The notes beneath the pieces were generated by a model. That model was not told the origin of the DNA. It did not search any database and saw nothing but the letters and a program-made list of their open reading frames with translations. Both the position numbers and the translations under genes were made by a program. A stretch of 12,463 nt of DNA from Podila epigama (taxonomy: Eukaryota; Mortierellomycota; Mortierellomycetes; Mortierellales; Mortierellaceae). Shown piece after piece: positions 1 through 8,725 of this stretch. Location of the stretch: contig JAAAVE010000884.1 in the NCBI GenBank assembly GCA_015679605.1, positions 1 through 12,463 of the forward strand. The letters are read 5' to 3'. Within the stretch, counting starts at the first letter, position 1; each line of letters begins with the position of its first letter.

Positions 1-134
1 TCTGCCAATCCTTCGATACAGAGTTCACTGAAGTGGTAAGACCATGTTGTGTTGCCCTTGGTACTAAATAACAGTCGTTGAGCCCCACGACCTATGGCCT
101 GACCACATCCTTTTGCAAAGTGGCAATTTACCAT
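1..134 (-). other. Open minus-strand frame reaching the left edge (possible partial exon)
   Basis: From an ATG at 132-134 (directly preceded in frame by TAG) the minus strand stays open for 44 codons to the window edge. The translation contains a CHFAKGCGQAIGRGAQRL segment followed by an aromatic-rich stretch. A splice acceptor-like GTTAG lies immediately before the ATG, so this could be an internal exon of a gene continuing to the left. It overlaps the end of the 128-304 ORF in another frame. I recognise no family, and 44 open codons can occur by chance. Confidence 0.22.
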
Positions 135-304
135 CTAACGTGACGATGCCTATTGAAAGCCTTTTTGGGTGTCTCTTCCTTTTTGTTCGCAGCTTCTTGG
201 GCTTGCAGTCCCTCACGCCTCATGTGGCTCTCGTACACCGCTAAGACATCCCCTAACACCTTCATCAAGGCAGGTGCTAACTTTTTTTTTTTCTTCTTTC
301 TCAT
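128..304 (-). CDS. Small basic ORF or coding-like exon, unrecognised
   Basis: On the minus strand an ORF runs from ATG at 304 to TAA at 128-130 and encodes 58 residues. It opens with a lysine run that comes from an A-rich tract, continues with a helix-like stretch (KVLGDVLAVYESHMRREGLQ) and ends in a charged, basic tail rich in K, E and R. The composition looks like real protein rather than random translation, yet there is no family I recognise. An AG at 277-278 could also make this the 3' part of a spliced exon beginning at 276. Minus-strand sequence on both sides also looks partly coding but carries stops, so it may be one exon of an unpredicted gene, or a relic. Function unknown; existence as a gene is uncertain. 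Confidence 0.3.
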   Translation of the reverse strand: MRKKKKKKLAPALMKVLGDVLAVYESHMRREGLQAQEAANKKEETPKKAFNRHRHVRW

Positions 305-700
305 TCAATACCCTTCTCAGAGCATGACGCGCATCACCAAGTCTAGTAAACTAATCACATCCTCAGCAGTTGATGTAACCACAGGAACCCGACATCATGG
401 TCTCAAGTATTGCCAGGTCTACTACTGGTGACATTCATGGGCCAGAAAAGGAAAACATACCGACATAAAAAGCTATTGTAAGTAAGCGGTGCAGTGCTTC
501 ATATACCCCCCATGAGCCTGCTATCTTTTCTTCAAACACTTTTTTCACAAGGCACATGCGTTACCGAGGCAGGGCTTTATCACACATCTCAATGCAAGAC
601 TTGGCCGAGGTATAGACGTCTCCACTACCCTATGTTGACCACTCGAGCTAAACAGTTCTTAATGCTTTGGAAATTCTGTGGCAGTTGACAACTAGATTGG
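305..700 (-). pseudogene. Coding-like minus-strand patches broken by stops (relic or unmodelled exons)
   Basis: Several minus-strand stretches translate to protein-like peptides in differing frames, each soon ended by a stop. Examples are VYTSAKSCIEMCDKALPR (about 575-630), KKVFEEKIAGSWGVYEALHR (about 490-545) and EDVISLLDLVMRVML (about 320-365). Donor-like GTAACG and GTATGT sites and acceptor-like AGs occur at about 100-bp spacing, so an intron-rich gene is possible. I could not assemble a model that keeps one reading frame, so decay of a former gene is equally likely. No transposase motif is recognisable. Confidence 0.25.
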
Positions 701-741
701 CATCTGTTTAAAGAATCATGAATACTTTTGCTCATACAAAA

Positions 742-747
742 TTTATT
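742..747 (-). terminator. Poly(A) signal of the cysteine-rich peptide gene
   Basis: The minus strand reads AATAAA here, about 105 bp beyond the stop codon at 851, a suitable place for 3'-end formation of the peptide transcript. Confidence 0.5.
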
Positions 748-850
748 TTCAAATGGGAGAGCTTTCTGTCGATATTCATGCAGAATCCTTGGAGTGAATC
801 CCTGGGATCATAGGACAGTCTCTTGAACGGAGTAAGAAGGGATATGCCGA

Positions 851-1084
851 TCATCCGCTGACACACGTGCCAATTCTGCCGTTGCCTGCACAATTGCCGT
901 CGTCGAGCATGCAACGGAGTCCGCCGCAGCAGGAGGAAGGTTCACCACAACCCCTGCCAACGCAGTGATAGCCTTCGCGGTCACACATGGCGGCCGAGTA
1001 CCTCGAAAGATAGCTTTGGCGGGGGCATCTTGCGGCTGCGAAGCTCGAAAGAGCGACGAGAATAATCAAGGACTTGAACTGCAT
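851..1084 (-). CDS. Small secreted cysteine-rich peptide (knottin-like spacing)
   Basis: A complete intronless 77-aa ORF. Residues 1-18 form a clear secretory signal peptide: a short basic N-region, a hydrophobic core (LIILVALSSF), then AAA before Arg19 as a cleavage site. The mature part of about 59 residues has nine cysteines at 20, 34, 41, 46, 52, 53, 58, 65 and 74. The adjacent CC pair flanked by Cys-x4-Cys, x5-CC and x4-Cys resembles inhibitor-cystine-knot/knottin spacing, which many small secreted eukaryotic peptides use. Nine is an odd number, so one cysteine is free, pairs between molecules, or belongs to an extra loop. A TATA box lies 115 bp upstream and an AATAAA about 105 bp downstream, supporting a real transcription unit. 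The gene sits alone between uncertain sequence and a repeat array. I do not recognise a named family; an extracellular antimicrobial, signalling or effector role is inference only. Confidence 0.75.
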   Translation of the reverse strand: MQFKSLIILVALSSFAAARCPRQSYLSRYSAAMCDREGYHCVGRGCGEPSSCCGGLRCMLDDGNCAGNGRIGTCVSG

Positions 1085-1198
1085 TTTGAGTAGTATGAAT
1101 GAATGCCTGCGAGGTGGACTTGAGAGAGAGAAAAGGATGTGAGATGTGAGGTGGGACTGAGAGAAAACTATCCTTTCAAAGGTACAATTTTCGCCAAG

Positions 1199-1206
1199 TA
1201 TTTATA
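1199..1206 (-). promoter_or_regulatory. TATA box of the cysteine-rich peptide gene
   Basis: The minus strand reads TATAAATA, about 115 bp upstream of the ATG at 1084. The intervening leader is rich in pyrimidines on the minus strand (CT runs around 1121-1133 and 1161-1164), as in many fungal leaders. Confidence 0.5.
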
Positions 1207-1236
1207 GAAATAAAAGGCCTTTCTTCTCATTTCCAC

Positions 1237-1752
1237 TCATGCCTGGCACGTTCCCATGCCGCTTTTTCTTTGTTCAAACGCTGTTTACATCTACATCTAC
1301 ATCTTTCTTCTCTCGCTACCCACGCCTTCGCATGTTCCCAGGCCACTTTTCTTAATTCATGCGCTGTGCATGCTTTTTTTCCTTTTCTCTTTGTTGTCGT
1401 TCTATTTTCCGTTCAAAGGCCCTTTTACTTAATTCATGCGCTGTGCATGTTCCTTTTCTATCTCTTTCTATTTTACCTTTCTAGCGTTACCCACGCCCTT
1501 GCACGTCCTCACGCCTCTGTTCCCAGTTCATGCACCGTGTCTACCTTCTTTTCTTTTGTCACCCATGCCCCTGTTATTTTTCTTTTATGCGCTGTGCATA
1601 TTATTTTCCGCAATCTATTCTCCGGTATATTCCCATTGTTTGTGCGCTTTGCATGCTTTTTCTTTCTCTTTTTTCTCTTCCCCCCCATGCTAGCGTTGCT
1701 CACGCCATGGCACGTTTCCATGCCCTTTTTATTTGCTCATGCGTTCTGCGTA
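1237..1752. repeat. Degenerate two-motif repeat array
   Basis: Two short motifs alternate in pyrimidine-rich DNA. Motif B (consensus ATGCGCTGTGCAT, an interrupted palindrome with ATGC and GCAT arms) is exact at 1359-1371, 1436-1448 and 1587-1599. It is degenerate at 1276-1288, 1530-1542, 1642-1654 and 1739-1751. The first two exact copies sit inside a perfect 22-bp repeat (1351-1372 and 1428-1449). Motif A (consensus like CCCACGCC-TGCACGTTCCCA-GCC) occurs at 1237-1260, 1318-1343, 1490-1515 and 1698-1725, usually 35-50 bp before a B copy; the 1481 and 1690 copies also share a preceding CTAGCGTT. B-to-B spacing is 83, 77, 94, 57, 55 and 97 bp. The array fills the gap between the transporter stop and the peptide promoter. 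Spacing is not a multiple of three, so it is not a protein repeat. Confidence 0.65.
1728..1733 (-). terminator. Poly(A) signal of the MFS transporter gene
   Basis: Minus-strand AATAAA, 54-59 bp past the transporter stop codon (1787-1789). It falls inside the repeat array, so the transporter's 3' UTR probably includes its last repeat unit. Confidence 0.45.
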
Positions 1753-1786
1753 CCTTTTTTTGTTTTTTTTTTGGACACTATAGAAA

Positions 1787-4700
1787 CTAGAGGTTGTATC
1801 TGAATGCAGGATGTTTGTCATTCAAATCGCGCAGTTCAGCTTTGGAAAGATATTTTAAAGGATTGACACCAAAGCTGACTGAAAAATCACGTCGATTGTT
1901 TTCGCGTTTAAGCAACCATCGTTGAAGCAGGGTGAAGGCTATTACGATGATAAGGCATCCGATGTTGATAAGATGACCTATGACTATAAAGAATAGATAG
2001 GATGTTTGAAGGGCGTAGGAAACAAAAAAAATTAGGGATTTTACTTCATGTACGGTATGTATAGACAGGCTTGTAGAAAGAGAAAAATGGAACCAAAGAT
2101 AGTATATGAAACGTACCATATCGTGGGCTATCGTTCCGCCGGTATACTTGAGTTCCACACACACCGCCAATACTTGATGATAAGAGGAACATTGCAACAG
2201 CAACCGCGCGCTTCGCGTAACCTCCCAGGTTGGTCGTGAACCATGATGTCAGGATAGGTGTCATGGGTGTTTGGCCCATGCTGATGACCATGGTCCCTGC
2301 ATAATTTACTTTAACAAAAAAAAAAAAGAGAGAGCGAGAGAGAGAGATTGAGAAATCATGAGGATTGTGAATCACATATTAGAAAAAAAGAGGCAAATGA
2401 AAAAAAAAGATCGTACCATAGACATTGTCAGTCAGCAGAACCATGAGATATCCGACGATTGAAATCAGTGCCAGAACCACCATGATGAGACCACGTTGTT
2501 GAGTCCGGTCAGCCAGGACGGCAAACCCAAAGGCAGTCAGGGCTCCGAGGGCATAGGGCGGGGCAGAGAGCAACTGAGCCAGAACACGGGCAGCACTCGT
2601 GGGCTCCTGCAAGAGAGACTCTACTTTGGGAGTCAAGTTCTCAGAAAGAGTACCTGCCAACGACAATGGTTCACCGAGTGATGGTTGGGACAGCGTGCTG
2701 TTCAAAGGAATCACCTCTGGATGGTCTTTGGCTGCCTTGGCAATTGCCATCCATGCCCTCGTCCATACGCCAATGGATGAAACGACTAGAAAAAAAAATG
2801 AGAGGAGATAAGGGGTCAATATTCTCTCGTTCAACATGTTCACTATTTGCGTATGAGGTAAAGCAGCACACTATGTCTACAATTTCTTTCTTTCCTTCTT
2901 TACCTGAAACTGTCATGGCAAGGTGAATAGCCATAAAAACATAAACTTTTGGGTCCGTCATGGCCGCCACAATATTCTTTTTCGAAATATGTCGCGTCAC
3001 CTTGATCTTTGTATCATTCCGGATCCTGTAAATCGCGATCGATGATTCGCGCCGGCTCAACCACGGTGCCGATTCTGGTGACCGTGTCAACAGAAAGTAG
3101 GCCGCCACAGCTAACGCCATTGTTGGGAAACTCTGGATAATAAAGATCCATTGCCAGCCATGGAGAAACAACTGCCCATCAAGGTGACCAATCGCTCCCG
3201 ACAACAATCCACCCACTGCTCCTGCTATTGAATTGAACATACTTAGAAGTGCCATCCTGAACGTCTGCTCTGATTTCTTGTAAAACATGGAAATATAGAT
3301 CAGCACGCCTGGGATAAGTGCCGCTAAGGTAGGAGTAGAGAAGCCACAACAGCCCAAGAATGAGAATAGTGAGATTTTGATGGTGAGATTGCAAGGTAAC
3401 GGAAACTTATGTAACAACAAAGACACAGGAATATTGATGTAATACCTTCAGATATTCCGAGAACGAACCGTGCAACAAACAGCATTGGAAGGGCTTTAGC
3501 CCATGCCATTGAGAATGAAATGCATCCCCTAGTAGCAGAGATAGATTGATATTACAATAGGAGGAATATTAAGAAGGAGACAAAAATGTTTAAAGGTCGT
3601 TTCGTGTGACAGGTCATTCATAAAAAATGGACATTCAAAACCAATAAAAAAAAAAAAGATAGTACATGCATACCAGACAAACATTGAAGCAGGTAGCCAG
3701 ATTTTAGGGCTCAAACGAAGCAAGGCAATCATGGAGGGTACTTCAGCAAGACCGTAGCCAATGTAGAAGACGGCAATTGCCCAGGTGAACTGCTCATTGG
3801 TGGCATTCACTGCACTCTCTAGAGCAAACATCCGCGCATTGGTCAAGTTGGACCGAACTAGAGACGCGAGGGAAAAAAAAGGCGCAAAATGAGATTGACA
3901 AAGTCAAGCGAATTGCACAATATGTGTTATACTCGATTTTTTTAGAAAATACGTACGAAGTGCTGACATGAAGTAAATCATGCCAAGAATGGGTATAATC
4001 CGCCAGTCAATCTTGTTTACCAAACGTTGTTCCTCCTCGGGCGAGTACCCAAAGATGCCACCAGGATGCGAAGGGTTTCGGTTGATGAATCCTGAAAGCC
4101 CATCTCCAAAGACAGAAACTGTTGGTGTAACAGGAATCCCTGGGCCCAAGGTGCTCAAGAAGTTCAGTTTGAGGGCATGCTCAATTCCGTTGCCAGACAT
4201 GGTGGAGGTCGGTGTGGAGGTCGGTGTACGCAGAGACGACGGTTTGGGTTTGAGTGCGTCATTATTGCTCTTGTTCTTACTGCTATCATTGTCGCCTCCA
4301 TCTCTATCGATTTCAGTCGTTTTGTGACGCGATCTGTAGGGCCAACATGACCGGTCCTTTGATGAAGCTTTTCTGTCGCTGTAGGGACTTGCTGGTGATG
4401 ATGGCGATGTAGTGCCATTCTCTTGGATGCCTCCCGCTAATTGTCCCACCAAAGTTGTACTGCTGTTATTCAATACTCGGCGAGTCGTGGGTATATCTAA
4501 AACGAGTAACAACAAACTTTCAATGAATACAATGCATGATTGAACACTTTGAATCATTCGATGCACGCCAGGAAATGTATAGAGTAGAGTGGAGTGAGGT
4601 TAGTGTAGGTGAGTGAGCGTACTTAGGTAGCATCCTTGGGACTCTAGGTCACGTAGTTGGTCACTACACTGCCTATCCTCAAGTTCTTCGTCATCTTGGT

Positions 4701-4857
4701 CTTCATCAGAATTATCCAGGTCCACATCCGAATATTGTTCAGATGGATGACTTGCATCCCTGGAAAGAATTGTTGAGGTCGAGGATATAGACCGGTTGGA
4801 TGTGATGGAGTATACTGGGCTCAAGACTTGCAGATTAATCGCGTTCAACGATGTCAT
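1787..4857 (-). CDS. MFS transporter, allantoate/vitamin permease (Dal5-like, anion:cation symporter) family
   Basis: Reconstructed exons (minus): 4857-4623, 4496-3957, 3857-3674, 3528-3446, 3323-2904, 2785-2417, 2296-2117, 1983-1787. All seven introns (99-145 bp) are GT-AG, phases match, and the total is 735 codons plus stop. Family marks: DWRIIPILGMIYFMSALL at TM1 (about 241-265), FVLGISEAALIPGVLIYIS, GAIGHLDG followed by GWQWIFII, LSAPPYALGA near TM8, the TPILTSW...KRAVAVAM block, and a closing QRWLLKREN. In fungi this family imports small organic anions such as allantoate, nicotinate, biotin or pantothenate across the plasma membrane; the substrate here cannot be read from sequence. Unusual points are a cytosolic N-terminus of about 240 residues with an acidic run at 44-61, and an extracellular TM7-TM8 loop of about 50 residues with two N-glycosylation sequons (N516, N537). 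Met178 is an alternative start that would give a more ordinary 558 residues. Confidence 0.85.
2316..2347. repeat. A-run plus GA microsatellite inside transporter intron 6
   Basis: On the + strand an A run is followed by an imperfect GA repeat. In the sense orientation this is a CT/T tract close upstream of the intron's 3' splice site (AG at 2298-2297), so it probably serves as its polypyrimidine tract. Confidence 0.6.
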
Positions 4858-5308
4858 GTCGTTTTTAAGAAGGTATTTTCTTTTCTTTTTTTTTTACAAG
4901 GAGTAGAGGAACGAGGGAAAAGATGGGAGGTAAAAAGGGTAATTTTGAAGCAGTGGAGGTCAAGCGTCTGTCGTTGATGAGTAAAGCGAGAAAGAAACGA
5001 AGAATGGTGTCTCAATCCGAGATTTGAAAAGGATGGAGGGAAAGAGAAAGGTGTGCGATGGATTTCTTTGCTTCTTGGGGCTTAGTATCGATGTGCAAAA
5101 GATTTTTTTTTCTTTTTTTCTTTTTTGGTGGATTGGCACAAAGTAACTGTCAAACGGTTATTTTGGGATGAAGGATGGGGTAATCCGGGAAAAAGAAATT
5201 ATGGAAAGTGAGAAATAGTGGGTAGAAGACAAAGAACGAGGGGCGTGAATGTTTAACTAGTGGCGAGCAGAGAGAGAAAGGAGAAGGGGGATGATGATTA
5301 TCCTGGTT

Positions 5309-5324
5309 CCCGCGTGCGTGCGGG
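5309..5324. promoter_or_regulatory. CCCGC/GCGGG inverted repeat upstream of the transporter
   Basis: CCCGC, six bases, GCGGG: a perfect 5-bp inverted repeat standing out of GA-rich DNA about 455 bp upstream of the transporter ATG. It contains CCG-N8-CGG, two CGG half-sites in everted orientation, the half-site used by fungal Zn(II)2Cys6 regulators. Whether a factor binds is unknown. Confidence 0.25.
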
Positions 5325-5735
5325 TCAAAGGGTGTGTGGAGAGAAGGAAGGGAGGAATGGAAGGAAAGACGAGAAGAATGGAAGGTGTCATTGGAAAATA
5401 TAATAACCATGTTGGTGTATAAAAAAAAAAAAGAAGAGGTATGGATATGACAGCGAGTTCGTAACGGATGAAAGGGATTGGAGTGAACAACAGAACAGGA
5501 ACTTTTTTTCCCTTTCGTCATGAGGATGAACGAAGCGTGCCTCTGTCCCTTGGTAGAGAGTACTTGAGCACAGACAGGACGCCGTGTGCTTCAAGGCTTG
5601 AATTCCTGGCTGAGCATGATCATGTCACCATCCAAGGTGTATTTATTGCTCTAGAAATATAACGGTCCAAAGAGTCTCAATGCACAAATTCGGGGGGTGT
5701 AAATCAGAAGGAAAGAACAGAAAAATGGAAGCACG

Positions 5736-5790
5736 GTGTCATGGTGTCATGGCATGGTGACATTGTGTGGCATGTGCACGCACAGCTTGT
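5736..5790. repeat. Short imperfect GTGTCATG/GGCATG repeats
   Basis: GGTGTCAT occurs twice in tandem, followed by GGCATGGTGACATTGTG and another GGCATGTG. These are short, imperfect direct repeats with CATG cores in non-coding DNA; no function is apparent. Confidence 0.4.
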
Positions 5791-6030
5791 TTTTTGTTTT
5801 TTTTTGTGTTCTTTTCAGCACATTTGCATTACAAAATAAATGTTCTTTGAGTGCGAGCTGTATGCACTTTTGTTCTTGTTTTTTGTTACTACAGTGAGAT
5901 ACATCCGTCCCTTTGCAATGAGGAAAGAAAACAAAAAGAAGAAAAAAAAAGATAATTCTCTTACTTCTTCAACAGTACGACAGTACGGCCACCTCTTTTT
6001 CTTCAGAAGACCGAATCTCCTCAAGGATAA

Positions 6031-6708
6031 TCATTGACCCAAGACCTTTCGCAAGTAACATCGTATCTCATCCTTGCTCGTTGTGGCCAGGTCCGGAAAA
6101 TACATCCCAAACAGGCGGGCGCGGGGGAGTTGATGCGAATGCTGATCGATGGCTTGCCGACGCTCTAGCGAGTGCTTACGTGTGCTCCCTAGGATGTAGT
6201 ATCCACTCGTCAGTAGCCCAGCTGTCAAGCCAATGCCCATGGCCACCTCTGATGTCACCAATATCTGAACAATGCCATGCAGCGGGTGCTCCGTATCCAC
6301 CACCATCGTGTAACCCTCTGCTGGACTGTTTATTCCTAGCACAGATGTTGGCAGAGCCATCACACCCAATGTCGTAAACTTACCCACCGTTGCCCCGGCT
6401 AATCCACCAAGCCCCAGTTTCATCCAAAACGATATCCGGGTCTGTCGCGACAGGGACTCTGTGCCGAGCTCGACCACTTTATCAATTTTTGCCTCCAACT
6501 CTGATGAACCAAAGCTACTATTTGAGGACTTTTGGAGCTTTTGTGCCGTCCATGCCGCTCGGAGTACCTGCCGGAACGTGGTCAGGTCAGGTTTGATTCC
6601 ACCCTGCCCACTCTGGGCCATCCCCTCCAAGATCCCCAAGGCACGATCAAACTGACCAGAGACGGCACAAACGTTCAGGAACGCGTTAATCACTTTTGTC
6701 GACCGTCT

Positions 6709-6765
<57 letters not shown>

Positions 6766-7305
6766 CGACGATGAACCCTGGGGGGTTATGTGGTTGTTGT
6801 AGACAGTGTCTGCAATCTGAAAGACCTGGTCGGGTGTAAAGTTGTTCGAGTCCATGATGGCTTGGAAGAGGGCACTTTTGGGTTGTGGTTGAAGCGGTAA
6901 AGTGCTTCTGAATGGAGTAACCTTCGGTGCCGAAACAGATTGACACAGCTCTGCAGACGTTGTGAACATGGCGATCAATGCCTCGTCTGAGGGTTCTGGG
7001 TTGGTGCGAAGGTAGTAGGTAATACTCTTTTCCAACTGTGTTGGGTTTTTGCAATGATCAAAACTAAGGTCTCTTGTCGAACTTGAATTAGGATGAGGTG
7101 CAATTGTTGGACTAGAGCTCGACGGTGACGACCCCGAGGTGGTAGACTGTGTGTGTTGTGTCGAGTACCATGCACGGTGGGTATTCTGAACAACTGCAAC
7201 CCGTGAGATTACAAGGAGAGGTGATGGAGAGAGTTTGAACTTGAAGCATCGCCCATGACATGTGCTGGCGCGCAGTGCTTCTTTGTATGCAACTGACATG
7301 ATCAT
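6031..7305 (-). CDS. PPR-like, probably mitochondrial membrane protein with a poly-serine run
   Basis: An uninterrupted 424-aa ORF; a second ATG two codons in (7299) is an equally possible start. The first 50 residues are rich in R, K, S and hydrophobics and end in RAWYST, typical of a mitochondrial presequence. Residues 178-199 are 22 consecutive serines encoded by a TCA repeat. Directly after it, residues 202-250 (VINAFLNVCAVSGQFDRALG, then M, a short Gly-rich loop and KPDLTTFRQVLRAA) match the helix-turn-helix of one pentatricopeptide-repeat unit. Two hydrophobic segments follow at about 293-322 and 343-373, both Gly/Leu rich, and then a basic tail. PPR proteins usually bind organelle RNA; one unit plus two membrane spans fits a membrane-anchored mitochondrial factor, but that is inference and I cannot name an orthologue. 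No introns are needed to explain the frame. Confidence 0.7.
6709..6774. repeat. Trinucleotide (GAT)n microsatellite coding poly-serine
   Basis: A near-perfect ATG/GAT repeat on the + strand, read as TCA codons on the minus strand, gives 22 serines in the PPR-like protein. Two TCG interruptions lie at the 6766-6771 end. Uninterrupted repeats of this kind change length easily. Confidence 0.85.
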
Positions 7306-8391
7306 TCAACTGTTTGTTATGATGATGAAAGAAGGAATCAATACGAAGAGAGATGTCAATGGGAAGGTGTGAAATTGTATTGTGTTGTGTTGACCATGAA
7401 AGACATTCATTCGGTCGCTCAAATTGAGGATCTGGTTCATCCCGACATCAATTCAAACACGCGTTGCGTTGGGCAAAAGATACAATTTTAAGGGTCAGGC
7501 GAATGGCCTTTTTGTATTTTCATGAGCACAATGTATGCAGTTCGCGATAGCCTGGTCAAAAACGCGTAACATCCTCACTCTGATAGTCAATGCTATGTAG
7601 TCCATTGTCATTTGAACGGACATGTTCAAATGAAAAAGTAAAAGAGCGTGTTTGGGGGAAGGAAGGAGTATCGACATTGCTTGCCTTTTGGCAACTGAAG
7701 CAACCTACAGGAAACGTACACGCTTATTACACCAAAAAAAAAAAAAGGAGTGAGAAAAGTGACCGACGTCCATTTCTTTCGCCGGTGCATTACATATTCA
7801 AGGGTTCGTGGCAATAATTCATCGTTTACACTCGAGGAGGAGGTGGTCGTTGTTCACAGACGAATACAATACAATAGGGGCAACATTTTTTTTAAGGAGT
7901 GAGAACGAGTGAGAACGAGTGAATGTTGAATAATGTAGAACTTGACCCTGTTGCTCCTTGCAAAGCTGAGTCCATGGTTGGTCATACGTGGCCGATAATC
8001 CGCAAAGCAAGTCCATCCAATTGAGGCAAGACAACAACGGCATGTCCTTTCACCAACCATTAGTCAGTGTAGGAAACAAAAGGGGGTGAATGGATGTGGA
8101 TGGTCAGTCAGTTATGTAGATGGAAAAGAAAACCATGCCCGAGCCATTTTTCACCTTTTATCTCTTCCTTCTTTTCTTTTCTCTCTTTTTTCATTTCTTT
8201 CAATCCTCTTGTTCTCTTTGCCTTTTCTACAATCAAATAGGCACATTAAAAAAAACACAAACAGCCAACAAGTCCAAGTTCAAAACCGCAACTTGTCCAG
8301 AGTCGACTCTAAATTTGTTCTCCATACACGGACAGCCTCCATCTTTGTCAATCTTTCAACAAAAACATCAAACATATAAAAAAATAAAGAT
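7306..8391. promoter_or_regulatory. Divergent intergenic region between the PPR-like gene and the disulfide isomerase gene
   Basis: About 1.09 kb separates the two divergent start codons. I find no gene in it; the ORFs are short and of low complexity. Visible features are an A run at 7734-7746, a tandem AATAC triplet near 7865-7875, a GAGTGAGAAC duplication at about 7898-7920, and a long pyrimidine tract at 8146-8230 just ahead of the isomerase leader. No clear ER-stress element (an intact ERSE or UPRE) was seen on reading. Confidence 0.5.
8146..8230 (+). promoter_or_regulatory. Pyrimidine-rich core promoter tract of the disulfide isomerase gene
   Basis: About 85 bases of almost pure C/T, 160-245 bp before the ATG, followed by an A-rich leader. 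CT-rich blocks just upstream of the transcription start are common in well expressed fungal genes, so I infer that transcription starts just after it. Confidence 0.45.
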
Positions 8392-8693
8392 ATGCGTATC
8401 TCTGCTGCTATAGCACTGGTGGCCATGGCGGCCACAAGCTTCCTCGCTACCTCAGTCACCGCTGGAGTGGCTGTCGACCTTGACGAGAGCAACTTTCTCG
8501 ACTACATTGCCTACAAGGATCTCGTCATGATCAACTTTTTCACCAGTTGGTGTGGGCATTGCAGCAACCTTGGTAAAGATGCTCGTTTTATTGAGCATGA
8601 AAATGGAATTGGATCGGATGTTGATAGACCTAGGAGTAAACCGAGGAAAAGAGCCAGACCAACTCACTCTTCTTGTGAATGTTGCAAAAAAAA

Positions 8694-8725
<32 letters not shown>

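Larger units (their letters stand above)
4858..6030. other. Non-coding region upstream of the transporter
   Basis: About 1.17 kb between the transporter start and the 3' end of the next minus-strand gene. No convincing gene is present; the ORFs here are low-complexity. From about 4870 to 5450 the + strand is markedly purine-rich (GA-rich with A runs), that is, the transporter leader/promoter is pyrimidine-rich in its sense orientation. A minus-strand CCAAT lies at 5132-5136, about 275 bp before the ATG. A 5-bp inverted repeat is at 5309-5324, and short GTGTCATG repeats lie around 5736-5760. Confidence 0.5.

Noticed and set aside
1-700. Degraded transposon at the left edge
   Set aside because: Some peptides felt vaguely familiar, but I see no terminal repeats, zinc-finger ladder or catalytic motif to support any transposase family.
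1237-1752. CRISPR-like array
   Set aside because: Motifs are degenerate with uneven 55-97 bp spacing, and the region lies among intron-containing eukaryotic genes.
1270-1803. 177-residue hydrophobic + strand ORF across the repeat array
   Set aside because: T/C-rich DNA is stop-poor, overlapping frames are open too, and repeat spacing (for example 77 bp) is not a multiple of three, so no frame follows the repeats.
5150-5521. 123-residue minus-strand ORF in the transporter upstream region
   Set aside because: The translation is low-complexity (S, H, F, P) from pyrimidine-rich DNA, with no motif or homologous feel.
8373-8388. TATA-like sequence just ahead of the PDI start codon
   Set aside because: It is under 20 bp from the ATG and so lies in the leader; the transcription start is more likely near the end of the pyrimidine tract at about 8230.
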